A stretch of 64,000 nt of DNA from Ornithinimicrobium pekingense DSM 21552 (GCF_000421185.1 NZ_ATWJ01000008.1:1-64000); one strand, 5' to 3'. Counted from the first letter of the stretch, positions 22,770 to 31,118 are shown. Notes: generated by a model not told the origin, from the sequence alone. Translations and numbers: made by a program.

Positions 22770-23162
22770 TCAGGTCCTCGGGCGTCGCGGCAGCGTGACC
22801 GTGCGGCGCAGCTCCTGGGGCGTGACCCGGCGCTCGGGGTCGGCGTTCATCAGCAGCACGTCGAAGGAGGCGTCGGTGTGCGGGTGCGTGCCCACCGGCT
22901 CGCCCCGGGAGAAGACGACCCAGTAGGGCTGACCCCGGTGGAAGACCTGCTGCAGCGAGCCCTCGACGACCGACTCCGCGTGGTCCAGCGCCCGGCGGCG
23001 GGGGTTGCTGCGCACCCGCTCGGTGCGGTCGTGCACGAACCGCTGCGCGGGCTCACGGTTCTTCAGGACCTGCTCGACGAGATGGGGGCCGTACTTCTGC
23101 GCCAGCGTGTAGACGATCGGGCCGTACTTCAGCGCCAGCTTGGCGAGGTTGGTGGCTGCCAC
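22770..23162 (-). CDS. Conserved protein of unknown function, probably cotranscribed with pdxH
   Basis: A 130-residue basic protein. The N-terminal half has alternating KYGPIVYTLAQKYGPHLVEQV helices, then a highly basic segment with RSNPRRRALDHAE, and a C-terminal part (PYWVVFSRGEPVGTHPHTD) that looks like a small beta domain. I do not recognise the family. The GTG start has AGGAG at 7-8 bases. The next gene, pdxH, begins 2 bp after its stop. Confidence 0.7.
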   Translation of the reverse strand: MAATNLAKLALKYGPIVYTLAQKYGPHLVEQVLKNREPAQRFVHDRTERVRSNPRRRALDHAESVVEGSLQQVFHRGQPYWVVFSRGEPVGTHPHTDASFDVLLMNADPERRVTPQELRRTVTLPRRPRT

Positions 23163-23212
23163 GGGTTCTCCTGCTCGGGGATGCTGCTGGACACGGTAGG
23201 CGATGCCCCCGC

Positions 23213-24988
23213 TCAGCGCCCTACGGCATACCCCTGCATGCCGCGGGGGTTCGCGCCGGCGGAGACGATCCCGGTGCCCGGGTCCACGGCGACGGCGCAC
23301 AGCCGGCCCAGCGTCCACGGTCCCTGCTCCAGCACGTCGTGGCCACGCTCGCGCAGGCCGTCGAGCACCTCCCGGCCCAACCTCGTCTCGGCGACCACGA
23401 CCCCGGGCTCGGTCGCCCGCGGGTGGAAGCTCCCGGGGAAGCTGGTCGTGTGCAGCTGGGGGGCGTCGATCGCCTCCTGCAGGGACAGGCCGGCGACGAG
23501 GTGGCGCAGCAGGAAGACGCTCTGCCACTGGTCCTGCTGGTCCCCGCCGGGGCTGCCGCACGCCAGCACGGGTATGCCGTCGCGCAGCACGAGCGTGGGC
23601 GTCAGGGTCGTGCGCGGCCGGCGGCCGGGGACCAGCGAGCTGGGCAGGCCCGGCTCGAGCCACATCATCTGCAGCCGGCTGCCCAGCGCGAAGCCCACCT
23701 CGGGGATGAAGGGCGAGGACTGCAGCCAGCCGCCGCTGGGGGTGGCGGAGACGAGCATCCCCCACCGGTCGACGACGTCGACGTGGCAGGTGTCACCGCG
23801 GGTCTCGCCCTCGCGGGTGACGGTCGGCTCACCCACGGTGGCGTCGACGTCCGTCGCACCGTCCACGGCCAGGGCCTGCGCGGCGACCCGTGGCTCGCGC
23901 CCACCGGGCGACCCCGGGCGCAGGTCGCGGCTCGCCGTCGCCGTGATGAGGGAGGCGCGCTGTGCCGCGTAGGCCGGGTCGAGCAGGTCCTCCAGCGGCA
24001 CCTCGGCGCTGTCCCCCAGCCAGGCCTCGCGGTCGGCCATCGCCAGCTTCCAGGCCTCCACGAGGGTGTGGGCGCCCTCGACCGTGCCCGGGTCGTCGGC
24101 GCCGGCGGCGTCGACCATCTGCAGCACCTGGAGCAGGGCCGGGCCCTGGCCCCAGGGACCCGTCTTGGCGATGGTGTGGCCCCGCCAGTCCAGGGTGACG
24201 GCGTCCTCCCAGGTGGCCTCGAAGTCGGCGAGGTCCTGCGCGGTGAGGACGCCGGGGAGGACCTGGCCGCCGGAGTGGCGGAAGGGCCGGCGGGCGAAGA
24301 CGCCGACCGCCTCGGCGACGAAACCCTGGGACCAGGCGCGACGCACCGCGTCGATGCCCTGCTCGCGGGTCCCGCCGGCGGAGGCCTCCTCGGCGAGCAG
24401 CCGCTCGAGGGTGTCCGCCCAGGCATGGTTGGTCACGAGGGTGCCCGGCTCGGGCGGGGCCCCGTCGACCAGCCACTGGTCGGCGGAGGTGGTCCAGTCG
24501 TCGGTGAACAGGTCGCGGACCGTCTCGATCGTCCGCGCGACCCGCTCCAGGACCGGGTGCCCGTGGCGGGCGTAGTGCAGCGCGGGAGCAACCACCTCGC
24601 GGGCGGTCATCGTCCCGCGGTCGCGCAGCAGGACCATCCAGGCGTCGAAGGCGCCCGGCACGGCGGTGGCCAGGGGCCCCGAGCCGGGCACCCGGTCCAG
24701 GCCCAGGCCCGCGAAGTGCTCCGGCGTGGCACCGGCGGGGGCCGGGCCCTGTCCGCACAGCACGCGCGGGGTGGGGTCGTCGGCGGAGGCGACGATGAGC
24801 GGCAGGTCGCCACCGGGGCCGTTGAGGTGGGGCTCGACGACCTGCAGGACCAGGCCGGCAGCGACGGCGCCGTCGGCCGCGTTGCCGTCGAGCTCGAGCA
24901 TCCGCATGGCGGCCTGCGAGGCCAGCCAGTGGGTGCTCGACACCATGCCGAAGGTGCCGGTGAGGGTGGGTCGGGTGGTGAACGTCAC
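23213..24988 (-). CDS. ggt: Gamma-glutamyltransferase / gamma-glutamyl hydrolase (Ntn family)
   Basis: A 591-residue Ntn-hydrolase precursor. It has the substrate-handling N-terminal region (GNAADGAVAAGLVLQVVEPH, GPGGDLP) and the autocleavage block GETRGDTCHVDVVDRWG, whose Thr should become the new N-terminal nucleophile. The C-terminal GSPGGDQQDQWQ corresponds to the oxyanion/GSPGG motif. The canonical family has TTH; here it is D-T-C-H. No signal peptide is apparent, so it may act in the cytosol. The GTG start carries AAGGAG. In actinobacteria without glutathione such enzymes act on other gamma-glutamyl amides. The operon with MFS suggests transport plus metabolism. Confidence 0.85.
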   Translation of the reverse strand: MTFTTRPTLTGTFGMVSSTHWLASQAAMRMLELDGNAADGAVAAGLVLQVVEPHLNGPGGDLPLIVASADDPTPRVLCGQGPAPAGATPEHFAGLGLDRVPGSGPLATAVPGAFDAWMVLLRDRGTMTAREVVAPALHYARHGHPVLERVARTIETVRDLFTDDWTTSADQWLVDGAPPEPGTLVTNHAWADTLERLLAEEASAGGTREQGIDAVRRAWSQGFVAEAVGVFARRPFRHSGGQVLPGVLTAQDLADFEATWEDAVTLDWRGHTIAKTGPWGQGPALLQVLQMVDAAGADDPGTVEGAHTLVEAWKLAMADREAWLGDSAEVPLEDLLDPAYAAQRASLITATASRDLRPGSPGGREPRVAAQALAVDGATDVDATVGEPTVTREGETRGDTCHVDVVDRWGMLVSATPSGGWLQSSPFIPEVGFALGSRLQMMWLEPGLPSSLVPGRRPRTTLTPTLVLRDGIPVLACGSPGGDQQDQWQSVFLLRHLVAGLSLQEAIDAPQLHTTSFPGSFHPRATEPGVVVAETRLGREVLDGLRERGHDVLEQGPWTLGRLCAVAVDPGTGIVSAGANPRGMQGYAVGR

Positions 24989-25001
24989 GGAGTCTCCTTG
25001 C

Positions 25002-25088
25002 TCAGGCGAGGGTCGCGAGCACGGGCGCGAGGATGAGCGCTGCCAGCGCGACGAGGACGACGATGCGTCGGGTGCGGGCGGTCATCAT
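25002..25088 (-). CDS. 28-residue single-span membrane micropeptide
   Basis: A 28-codon frame starting at ATG-ATG: a basic N-terminus (MMTARTRR) followed by one uninterrupted hydrophobic helix of about 20 residues. Its ATG shares a base with the MFS stop (TGATG), so it would be translated by coupling. The stop is 13 bp before the gamma-glutamyltransferase start. Too short for normal gene callers. It could modulate the MFS pump, like other small membrane proteins; that is inference. Confidence 0.55.
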   Translation of the reverse strand: MMTARTRRIVVLVALAALILAPVLATLA

Positions 25089-26383
25089 CAGGTCACCTTC
25101 TCGGGGATCGGTTCGGTCAGCACGGGGTCGCGTTCCAGGTAGAGCGGGCGGGCCCAGCTCGCCCGGACGCGCAGCCTCAGGTTGTCGTGCCGCATCACGT
25201 AGATGATCGCAGCCACGGCTGTGATGCCGCAGGCGATGGTCGCGATGAGGATGGTCCAGCGCGCCCCGAAGGTCTCCCCGACCCAGCCGATGATCGGCGA
25301 GCCGATGGGGGTGCCGCCGAAGAACACGGCCATGTAGAGGGCCATCACCCGGCCGCGGACGGCCTGGTCCACGGACAGCTGCACCATCGCGTTGGCGCTG
25401 ACCATCACCGTCAGCGCGGTCAGCCCGGTCGGGACCAGGAGCAGCGTGTAGACGGTGAAGCTCGGTGCCATCGCCAGGAAGAAGCTGAAGATCGCGAAGA
25501 GCCCGAGCGATCCCAGCAGGAGCCGCCACCTCGGGCGATCACGGCGGGCGGCGAGCAGCGCCCCCGCGAGCGAGCCGATCGCCATGACCGAGCCCGTCAC
25601 GCCATACTCCTCCACGCCCTTGCCGTAGATCTCGGTGGCCATCAGGGCGTTGGTGATCTGGAAGTTCATCCCGAACGTGCCGTGCATGAAGGCCACGATC
25701 ATGATGAGGATGATGTCCGGCCGGCGGGCGACGTAGGCGACGCCCTCGCTGATCTTCGCCCTGCCCATCCCTGTGCGGTCCGGCGGTGGGGCGAGCTGGC
25801 GCACGTCCATCGCCAGCAGCGCGACGATCACCGCCACGAAGGTGAAGGAGTTGATCACCAGCGTCGGGCCGGTGCCGAAGGCGGCGATGAGCAGGCCCGC
25901 GGTGGCCGGGCCGATGAGCCGCCCGGAGTGGAAGGAGGCGCTGTTGAGGCCGACGGCGTTGGTCAGCCGCTCCGGCGGGACCATCTCCGAGACGAACGCC
26001 TGCCGGGCCGGTCCGTCGACCGCGGCGGCGCAGCCGGAGAGGAAGGCCAGCACGTACATGTGCCACAGCTCCATCGAGCCGTGCAGCACCCACAGTCCCA
26101 TGACCAGGGCGAACAGCGCCATCATGGACTGGCTGACCAGCATGACCTTGCGCTTGGGGAAGGCATCGCTGAGGGCCCCGGCCAGCGGGGTGAGCAGCAC
26201 GATCGGCAGGAACTGCAGGCCGGTCACGATGCCCAGGGCGGACGCGGAGTTGTCGGTCAGCTCGGTGAGGACGACCCAGTCCTGGGCGACGCGGCCCATC
26301 CACGTGCCGGTGTTGGAGATCAGCGCCCCGGCGGCGTAGACGCGGTAGTTGCGCACCGACAGCGCGCTGAACATCCCGCTCAC
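25088..26383 (-). CDS. MFS efflux transporter (EntS/MFS_3 type)
   Basis: A 431-residue, 12-helix major facilitator. It starts MFSALSVRNYRVYAAGALISNTG, typical of the MFS_3/EntS family of drug and siderophore exporters, with the loop 2-3 motif GALSDAFPKRKVML and a cytosolic C-terminal tail. The GTG start overlaps the marR stop by 4 bp; ATG 9 bases downstream is the alternative. The upstream MarR-family gene probably represses it; the substrate is unknown. Confidence 0.87.
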   Translation of the reverse strand: MSGMFSALSVRNYRVYAAGALISNTGTWMGRVAQDWVVLTELTDNSASALGIVTGLQFLPIVLLTPLAGALSDAFPKRKVMLVSQSMMALFALVMGLWVLHGSMELWHMYVLAFLSGCAAAVDGPARQAFVSEMVPPERLTNAVGLNSASFHSGRLIGPATAGLLIAAFGTGPTLVINSFTFVAVIVALLAMDVRQLAPPPDRTGMGRAKISEGVAYVARRPDIILIMIVAFMHGTFGMNFQITNALMATEIYGKGVEEYGVTGSVMAIGSLAGALLAARRDRPRWRLLLGSLGLFAIFSFFLAMAPSFTVYTLLLVPTGLTALTVMVSANAMVQLSVDQAVRGRVMALYMAVFFGGTPIGSPIIGWVGETFGARWTILIATIACGITAVAAIIYVMRHDNLRLRVRASWARPLYLERDPVLTEPIPEKVT

Positions 26384-26811
26384 CGGGCCACCAGCTCCTC
26401 GAGCAGCTCGGCGGCCCGCTGCAGCAGCTGCTGGTCCTCGGCGCTGAGGCTCTCGAGGCGCTCGGTGATCCACCGGTCGCGGTGCTCGCGCTCGGTGCGC
26501 ACGGTCTGCTCCCCCAGCGCCGTCAGCGCCAGGCGCACCAGACGGCCGTCGTGCTCGTCGGCCATGCGCACGACGTACCCGCCCTCGCAGAGCTGCCCGA
26601 CGGTGCGGCTCATGCTGGGCGCGCTCACCTGCTCGATGCCGGCCAGCTCCCCCACGGTCCGCGGCTCCTCCGCCAGCCGGACGAGCACGCTGAACAGGTG
26701 CGGCGGCACGGTGTTGCCGGCGTCGTAGCGCACCCGGCGCGCGACGCGCATGCACGCGATGCGCAGCTGGTGGGCGAGGTCGGGGACCGGGACGGGAGGG
26801 GAGTCGGGCAC
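26380..26811 (-). CDS. MarR-family transcriptional regulator of the MFS operon
   Basis: A 143-residue winged-helix protein with the MarR core: ELAGIEQVSAPSMSRTVGQLCEGGYVVRM (helix-turn-helix), the wing with ADEHDGRLVRLALTALG, and a C-terminal dimerisation helix rich in Glu/Leu. It is the first gene of the marR-MFS-micropeptide run and overlaps the MFS gene, so it likely controls its own operon in response to an efflux substrate. TAGACT lies 8 bases before the GTG. Confidence 0.85.
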   Translation of the reverse strand: MPDSPPVPVPDLAHQLRIACMRVARRVRYDAGNTVPPHLFSVLVRLAEEPRTVGELAGIEQVSAPSMSRTVGQLCEGGYVVRMADEHDGRLVRLALTALGEQTVRTEREHRDRWITERLESLSAEDQQLLQRAAELLEELVAR

Positions 26812-26816
26812 GGGTC

Positions 26817-26844
26817 GTTAGTCTACCTCATTACCTTGGCTAAC
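26817..26844 (-). promoter_or_regulatory. Promoter and probable MarR operator
   Basis: GTTAG (26817-26821) and CTAAC (26840-26844) form an interrupted inverted repeat that encloses the -10 TAGACT (minus, 26820-26825) and an AAGGTAATGAGGTAG stretch with two imperfect GGTA repeats. MarR proteins usually bind over their own promoter, so autorepression is likely. The 99 bases between here and the permease gene show no feature. Confidence 0.5.
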
Positions 26845-26943
26845 GACCTTCCGGACCATCACCGACGCGGGGTGCAACGCGTCCGGCCCGCCCCGCGACG
26901 AGCGAGGACGGGCCGGAGCAGGTATGCCGTGCGCGTGCGCAGG

Positions 26944-28407
26944 TCAGGCGCCCAGCCAGCCCCTGATCGGGTCGATGGCGAAGTAGATGACGAACAGCAC
27001 GGCGACGAGCCACAGCAGCCAGTGGACCGACCGGGCCTTGCCGCGCACCACCTTGAGGGCGACGTAGGCGACGAAGCCGGCGCCGATGCCCGCCGCGATG
27101 GAGTAGGTGAAGGGCATCACCACGATGGTCAGGAAGGCCGGGATGCCGATCTCCAGGTCGTCCCAGTCGATCCCCGTGACCTGCTGCATCATCAGGAAGC
27201 CGACGATGACCAGTGCGGGGGTCGCGGCCTCGTGCGGCACGATCGCGACGAGCGGGGCCAGGAAGGTCGCGAGCAGGAAGAGCACACCGGTGACGATGGA
27301 GGCGAGCCCCGTGCGGGCGCCCTCGCCGACGCCGGCGGTGGACTCGATGTAGGAGGTGTTGCTGCTGACACCGGCGGCACCGCCCGCGGCGGCGGCGATG
27401 GAGTCGACGACCAGGATCCGGCGGGTGTTGGGCGGGTTGCCCTCCTCGTCCAGGAGGCCGGCCTCGGCGCCGACGGCCACCATCGTGCCCATCGTGTCGA
27501 AGAAGTCGGCCAGCATGAGGGTGAAGACCAGCAGGAAGACCGCGGTGGCACCGATGGCGCTGAAGGAGCCCAGCAGGTTGAACTCGCCCAGCAGGCTGAA
27601 GTCGGGCATCTGCACGACCGTGTCGGGCAGGGCCGGCACGCCCAGGCCCCAGCCGGTCGGGTTGGCCCCGTCGGGGGTCTGCGGGCCGATCTCGAAGATC
27701 GCCTCGATGACGATCGCCAGGACGGTCGCGCTGATGATGCCGTAGAGGATGGCGCCCTGCACGCGCAGCGTGAGCAGGGCGGCGATGACGAACAGGCCGA
27801 TGACGAAGACCAGGGTCGGCCAGCCGGCGAGGAAGCCGCCGACGCCCAGCTCGACCGGGACCGGGCCGGCCGCCGGCCTGCGCACCACCCCCGCGTCGAC
27901 CAGGCCGATGATCGTGATGAACAGGCCGATGCCGACGCTGATCGCGACCTTGAGCTGGGCCGGGATCGCCCGGAAGACGGCCTCGCGGAAGCCGGTGAGG
28001 ACCAGCACGAGGATGATCAGACCCTCGAGGACGACCAGCCCCATGGCGTCGGCCCACGTCATACCGTCGAGGCTGGCGACGCCGTAGGCGACGAACGCGT
28101 TCAGGCCCAGGCCGGTGGCCAGCGCGAGCGGGTAGTTGGCCACCGCGCCCATGAGGATCGTCATCAGGCCGGCGACCAGGGCCGTGCAGGCGGCGATGAC
28201 CTGCAGGTCGCCGTCGGCGAGGAAGCTGCCCGTGCCGTCGGGGACCGTGCCGATGATGAGGGGGTTGAGGACGACGATGTAGGCCATCGTGAAGAAGGTG
28301 GCCAGACCGCCTCGGACCTCGCGGCTGACGGTCGAGCCGCGCTCGGTGATCCTGAAGTAGCGGTCCACGGCGGAGAGGTCCCCGCGGGAGGGGGCAGTGA
28401 CGGACAT
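26944..28407 (-). CDS. NCS2 family purine permease (AzgA-like)
   Basis: A 487-residue, 14-helix NCS2 protein: an N-terminal RGDLSAVDRYFRITERGSTV and GLATFFTMAYIVVLNP, then NYPLALATGLGLNAFVAYGV, and the conserved SSNTSYIESTAGVGEGART segment that carries substrate and Asn/Thr/Glu contacts in the AzgA group. It should import adenine, guanine or hypoxanthine with protons. The ATG is 7 bases after TACGCT, a leaderless start that overlaps the promoter of the divergent gene. Confidence 0.88.
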   Translation of the reverse strand: MSVTAPSRGDLSAVDRYFRITERGSTVSREVRGGLATFFTMAYIVVLNPLIIGTVPDGTGSFLADGDLQVIAACTALVAGLMTILMGAVANYPLALATGLGLNAFVAYGVASLDGMTWADAMGLVVLEGLIILVLVLTGFREAVFRAIPAQLKVAISVGIGLFITIIGLVDAGVVRRPAAGPVPVELGVGGFLAGWPTLVFVIGLFVIAALLTLRVQGAILYGIISATVLAIVIEAIFEIGPQTPDGANPTGWGLGVPALPDTVVQMPDFSLLGEFNLLGSFSAIGATAVFLLVFTLMLADFFDTMGTMVAVGAEAGLLDEEGNPPNTRRILVVDSIAAAAGGAAGVSSNTSYIESTAGVGEGARTGLASIVTGVLFLLATFLAPLVAIVPHEAATPALVIVGFLMMQQVTGIDWDDLEIGIPAFLTIVVMPFTYSIAAGIGAGFVAYVALKVVRGKARSVHWLLWLVAVLFVIYFAIDPIRGWLGA

Positions 28408-28413
28408 GCGCGG

Positions 28414-28420
28414 TAGCGTA
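28414..28420. promoter_or_regulatory. Overlapping divergent -10 elements
   Basis: The heptamer TAGCGTA is a -10 in both directions: TAGCGT (28414-28419) 6 bases before the plus-strand GTG, and TACGCT (28415-28420 on the minus strand) 7 bases before the purine permease ATG. The two polymerases cannot bind at once. Confidence 0.6.
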
Positions 28421-28425
28421 GCGGT

Positions 28426-28683
28426 GTGCGACGCGATCCCCGACCACGCCCCGAGGACCCGGCCGCCCCGGGCACCGTCGCCGTGCCCGACCCCGGGCTG
28501 CGCACGGTCGCGCTGGTCCGGTGGGGGATCGTGCTCTGGCTCGTCGCGCTGGTGGTGCTGCTGGTCGCCCCGCTGCCGGAGGGGCGCGGGTGGTGGGTGT
28601 GGGTCCCCGTCGTCGGCGCCGCGCTCGGCGTCGTGGGCCACGTCTACCTGGCCCGCGGCCGGGGCAACGCGCAGTTCGCCTGA
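28426..28683 (+). CDS. DUF2530 small membrane protein
   Basis: An 85-residue protein with two hydrophobic helices (ALVRWGIVLWLVALVVLLVA; WVWVPVVGAALGVVGHVYL) and a proline-rich N-terminus. It fits DUF2530, a small actinobacterial family with no known function. The GTG start has a -10 TAGCGT 6 bases upstream, hence leaderless. It is divergent from the purine permease and convergent with the DUF3027 gene through a shared hairpin. Confidence 0.7.
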   Translation: MRRDPRPRPEDPAAPGTVAVPDPGLRTVALVRWGIVLWLVALVVLLVAPLPEGRGWWVWVPVVGAALGVVGHVYLARGRGNAQFA

Positions 28684-28707
28684 GCGCTCAGCCTGCCTGA
28701 GCGCTCA
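28681..28707. terminator. Bidirectional hairpin made from two TGAGCGCTCA palindromes
   Basis: TGAGCGCTCAG (28681-28691), loop CCTGC, then CTGAGCGCTCA (28697-28707): an 11-bp stem. The stop codons of both convergent genes (TGA at 28681 and its reverse at 28705) are part of it. Each arm is also self-complementary, so alternative folds exist. Confidence 0.7.
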
Positions 28708-29451
28708 GCGCTCGACGAACTCGATCTCGGCGTCGTCGTCCAGGACCGGGGGGTCGGTCCGCTCCGGCGGCCGGCGCTCGACGTCGACCTCGCTGTGCGC
28801 CCCGCAGCCGAAGCCCAGCGCCACGACCGAGCCGTCCGCCGGGGACCACTCGTTGGCGCACACGCCGAAGACCGAGCGCAGCGCTCCGGACATCGGCAGG
28901 AAGTAGCCGCAGGTCGAGCAGGGCCTGGACGCCTTGCGGGCGGTCTCGCTGGCGGGACCGTGCTCGCCCTCGAACCACCGGGTGGCGGCGGCGTCCCGGC
29001 CCTCGGCGGAGAGCACGCGGGGGCGGCCGAGGCCCAGCTCCCAGGTCGCGACCTGGTCGACGTCCTCCTCGCCGGTGGCCTCGAACCCCGGCTCGAGCAG
29101 CGGGTCGTCCTCGACGTAGGGGGTCCGGTCGGCGGGGCCGATGTCACCGGGGGCGAGCCGTTCGGCGTAGGGCACCCACTCGGGCGAGAGCAGCGCACCC
29201 TCGCCCGGCAGCAGGTGCACCTCGCTCACGGTGGCCCGGCGGGCGCGCGGCGCACGGGAGAGCGTCACCGCCCAGCGCCAGCCCGGGTATGCGGCCGCGG
29301 TGCACGCGAAGCTGTGGGTCGTGACGCGGTCAGCCTCGGTCACCGCGCCCAGGTGGTCGCCCACCGTGCCGGGCTCGGCGATCTCGACGGCGGCGGCGCG
29401 CGCGACCTCGACCGCGGAGGTCAGGACGGCGTCGGGCTTGGGCGTGGCCAC
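28705..29451 (-). CDS. DUF3027 protein
   Basis: A 248-residue soluble protein matching DUF3027: LTSAVEVARAAAVEIAEPGTVGDH at the start, the FACTAAAYPGWRWAVTLSRAPR core, EWVPYAERLAPGDIG, and a four-Cys segment CSTCGYFLP ... FGVCANEWSPADG ... GFGCGAHSE that could bind zinc. Widely kept in actinobacteria next to a cold-shock-domain gene, as here. Function unknown. The GTG start has GGGGAG about 9 bases upstream and is 5 bp after the previous stop. Confidence 0.85.
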   Translation of the reverse strand: MATPKPDAVLTSAVEVARAAAVEIAEPGTVGDHLGAVTEADRVTTHSFACTAAAYPGWRWAVTLSRAPRARRATVSEVHLLPGEGALLSPEWVPYAERLAPGDIGPADRTPYVEDDPLLEPGFEATGEEDVDQVATWELGLGRPRVLSAEGRDAAATRWFEGEHGPASETARKASRPCSTCGYFLPMSGALRSVFGVCANEWSPADGSVVALGFGCGAHSEVDVERRPPERTDPPVLDDDAEIEFVER

Positions 29452-29456
29452 GCGGG

Positions 29457-29858
29457 TCAGCTCCCCGCCTCGAACTGGTCGGCGACCGCACGCAGCGCCT
29501 TGGCCATCGCAGCCCCGTTGCGGCGCTCGGGGTAGTGCCCCTTGCGCAGCGAGGTGGAGGCGTTGTCGAGCAGGGCGATGAGGTCCTCGACCACGACGAC
29601 CATCTCCTCGGCCGGCTTGCGGTCGCGCAGGGTGAGCCCGCGCGAGACCGACGGCGGCGGCTCGACGAGCCGCACGTGCAGGGCCTGGTCGCCGCGCTTG
29701 CCGGCGACGATGTCGAACTCGACCCGGGTGCCGCGCTGCAGCGTCTCCACGCCCGCGGGCAGGGCGGAGCGCGGGACGTAGACGTCGTGGCCCTCGTCGC
29801 TGGACAGGAAGCCGAAGCCCTTGTCCTCGTCGTAGAACCTGACCTTGCCGGTCGGCAC
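29457..29858 (-). CDS. Cold-shock-domain protein with C-terminal extension
   Basis: A 133-residue protein. The first ~65 residues are a cold-shock domain (GKVRFYDEDKGFGFLSSDEG with RNP1-like KGFGFL and VYVPRSAL as RNP2-like). The rest is a helical extension with DLIALLDNASTSLRKGHYPE that is not part of classical CspA. It probably binds single-stranded nucleic acid; the extension suggests a partner, perhaps the DUF3027 protein encoded 5 bp downstream. GTG start with GAGGTG upstream; no convincing -10. Confidence 0.85.
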   Translation of the reverse strand: MPTGKVRFYDEDKGFGFLSSDEGHDVYVPRSALPAGVETLQRGTRVEFDIVAGKRGDQALHVRLVEPPPSVSRGLTLRDRKPAEEMVVVVEDLIALLDNASTSLRKGHYPERRNGAAMAKALRAVADQFEAGS

Positions 29859-29970
29859 GCAGCACCTCACGAAGTGGTAGGGGGAAGTCAAGCGGTCCGA
29901 CGAGGATATCGCCCCTGGCCTACGCCACCTAACGAGTTCGTCGAGGGCGGGTGTGCGGTGCCCGCTCCGG

Positions 29971-30327
29971 TCATCCTGCCGCGTCGGCGGCCGCCCGCAG
30001 CCAGCCGAGCACCTCGTCGTCCACCTGGTCGGCGTCGGTGACCTCGAGGTGGTGCATCCACGGTCCCGGGTGCACGACCTCCCTGAACCGGTCGGAGGGG
30101 ATCCGGCTCGCGGACGCGATGGACAGGACCACCGGGGCGGCCGCGTGGTGCAGGTAGCGGCCCGGCGCCCAGAGATAGGCGAACCCACGGCGCCGGCGGA
30201 GGGCGACCTGGCTCACCGAGACCCGGACCGTCACGTCCGGGTGGGTGCTGCGGAGCGCCGAGAGGACCCGTGCGCAGGTGTCGAGACCGACCTGGTTGCC
30301 GGCGAAGTGCTCCTCGGGCGTGCTCAC
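29971..30327 (-). CDS. DUF5655-like protein
   Basis: A 118-residue protein with the motif block EEHFAGNQVG ... VRVSVSQVALRRRRGFAYLWAP, then DRFREVVHPGPWMHHLEVTD and a C-terminal helix. It resembles DUF5655 (a small family of unknown role). The ATG overlaps the stop of the upstream ASCH-like gene (ATGA), so they form a coupled pair. Confidence 0.6.
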   Translation of the reverse strand: MSTPEEHFAGNQVGLDTCARVLSALRSTHPDVTVRVSVSQVALRRRRGFAYLWAPGRYLHHAAAPVVLSIASASRIPSDRFREVVHPGPWMHHLEVTDADQVDDEVLGWLRAAADAAG

Positions 30328-31118
30328 GGCGACCGGAGGGTCAGGCCCCGTTCGGCCAGCGCCTCGGCGAGCCTCTCGACCGCGATCGGCCCGACGCCGT
30401 GCAGGGCCCGCAGCTGCTCAAGGGTGTACTCCGCCACCTGCTCCAGGGTCGTGACCCCCGCGTCGCGCAAGCCGCGGGTGGCGGGTGCACCGATGGACCG
30501 CGGCACCGGTGTGCCGGGCGGCCGGGGCGCCCGCTCGCGGGGTGGGCCTCCGTGGTCGAGCACCGCCTCGCCGCGGGGGGAGAGGCGATAGCCGATCGCC
30601 AACGACTCCGTCAGACCCTTCTCCTTGAGCTTGCGGACGTCGGCCTTCCACTCCGCCGTCTCCCGGCCGAGCTCCGCAGCGAGCTCGGGCGCACGCACCC
30701 CCGGCGAGCGGTCGATGATCTGCAGCGTGGCCCGCGTCCACGGGCCGTGCCTCGACGCGGCGTCCAGCCGGTCGAGCCAGGCCCGGATCTGCTCGATCTC
30801 GCCGGCGCCGGGCACCTGCTCGCGGAGCGCCTCGCGCGGGTCGGGCCCGGCATACCGCAGGCCGACCCGGAAGACCGACCGGTCCGGCCGGTGGCCGAGC
30901 CCCTCCCGGAGCGCCGCGAGCGAGGGGGCGCCGGCACGCCGGGCGTCCTCGGCGCGCAGCGACGAGAGCGCCACCCGCTCGACCTGGGTGACCTCCAGGA
31001 CCCCGACGGCGGTGCGCATGCGCGTGCCGACCCGCACCCGCGGCCGGTCCCACCGGCGGAAGGCGAGGTCGACCTCGCCGTCCCTGATCGCCGCCAGCTC
31101 GGCGGGCCGGATCATCAT
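30324..31118 (-). CDS. ASCH-like / winged-helix / helix-hairpin-helix protein of unknown role
   Basis: A 264-residue modular protein. Residues ~1-80 (IRPAELAAIRDGEVDLAFRRWDR ... GTRMRTAVGVLEVTQV) look like an ASCH/PUA-type RNA-binding barrel. The middle (TRATLQIIDRSPGVRAPELAAELG) is a winged-helix-like module. The C-terminal ~55 residues contain LEQLRALHGVGPIAVERLAEAL, a helix-hairpin-helix DNA/RNA motif. The combination suggests nucleic-acid binding. It overlaps the DUF5655-like gene by ATGA. A strong inverted repeat precedes it. Confidence 0.6.
   Translation of the reverse strand: MMIRPAELAAIRDGEVDLAFRRWDRPRVRVGTRMRTAVGVLEVTQVERVALSSLRAEDARRAGAPSLAALREGLGHRPDRSVFRVGLRYAGPDPREALREQVPGAGEIEQIRAWLDRLDAASRHGPWTRATLQIIDRSPGVRAPELAAELGRETAEWKADVRKLKEKGLTESLAIGYRLSPRGEAVLDHGGPPRERAPRPPGTPVPRSIGAPATRGLRDAGVTTLEQVAEYTLEQLRALHGVGPIAVERLAEALAERGLTLRSP

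Noticed and set aside
21004-22926. 640-codon plus-strand frame opposite ideR and pdxH
   Set aside because: Shadow frame: His/Arg/Gly-rich with no motif, while minus-strand genes are recognisable.
26482-28416. Long plus-strand frame opposite the purine permease and MarR
   Set aside because: A mirror of codon third-position bias; no domain and no ribosome site.
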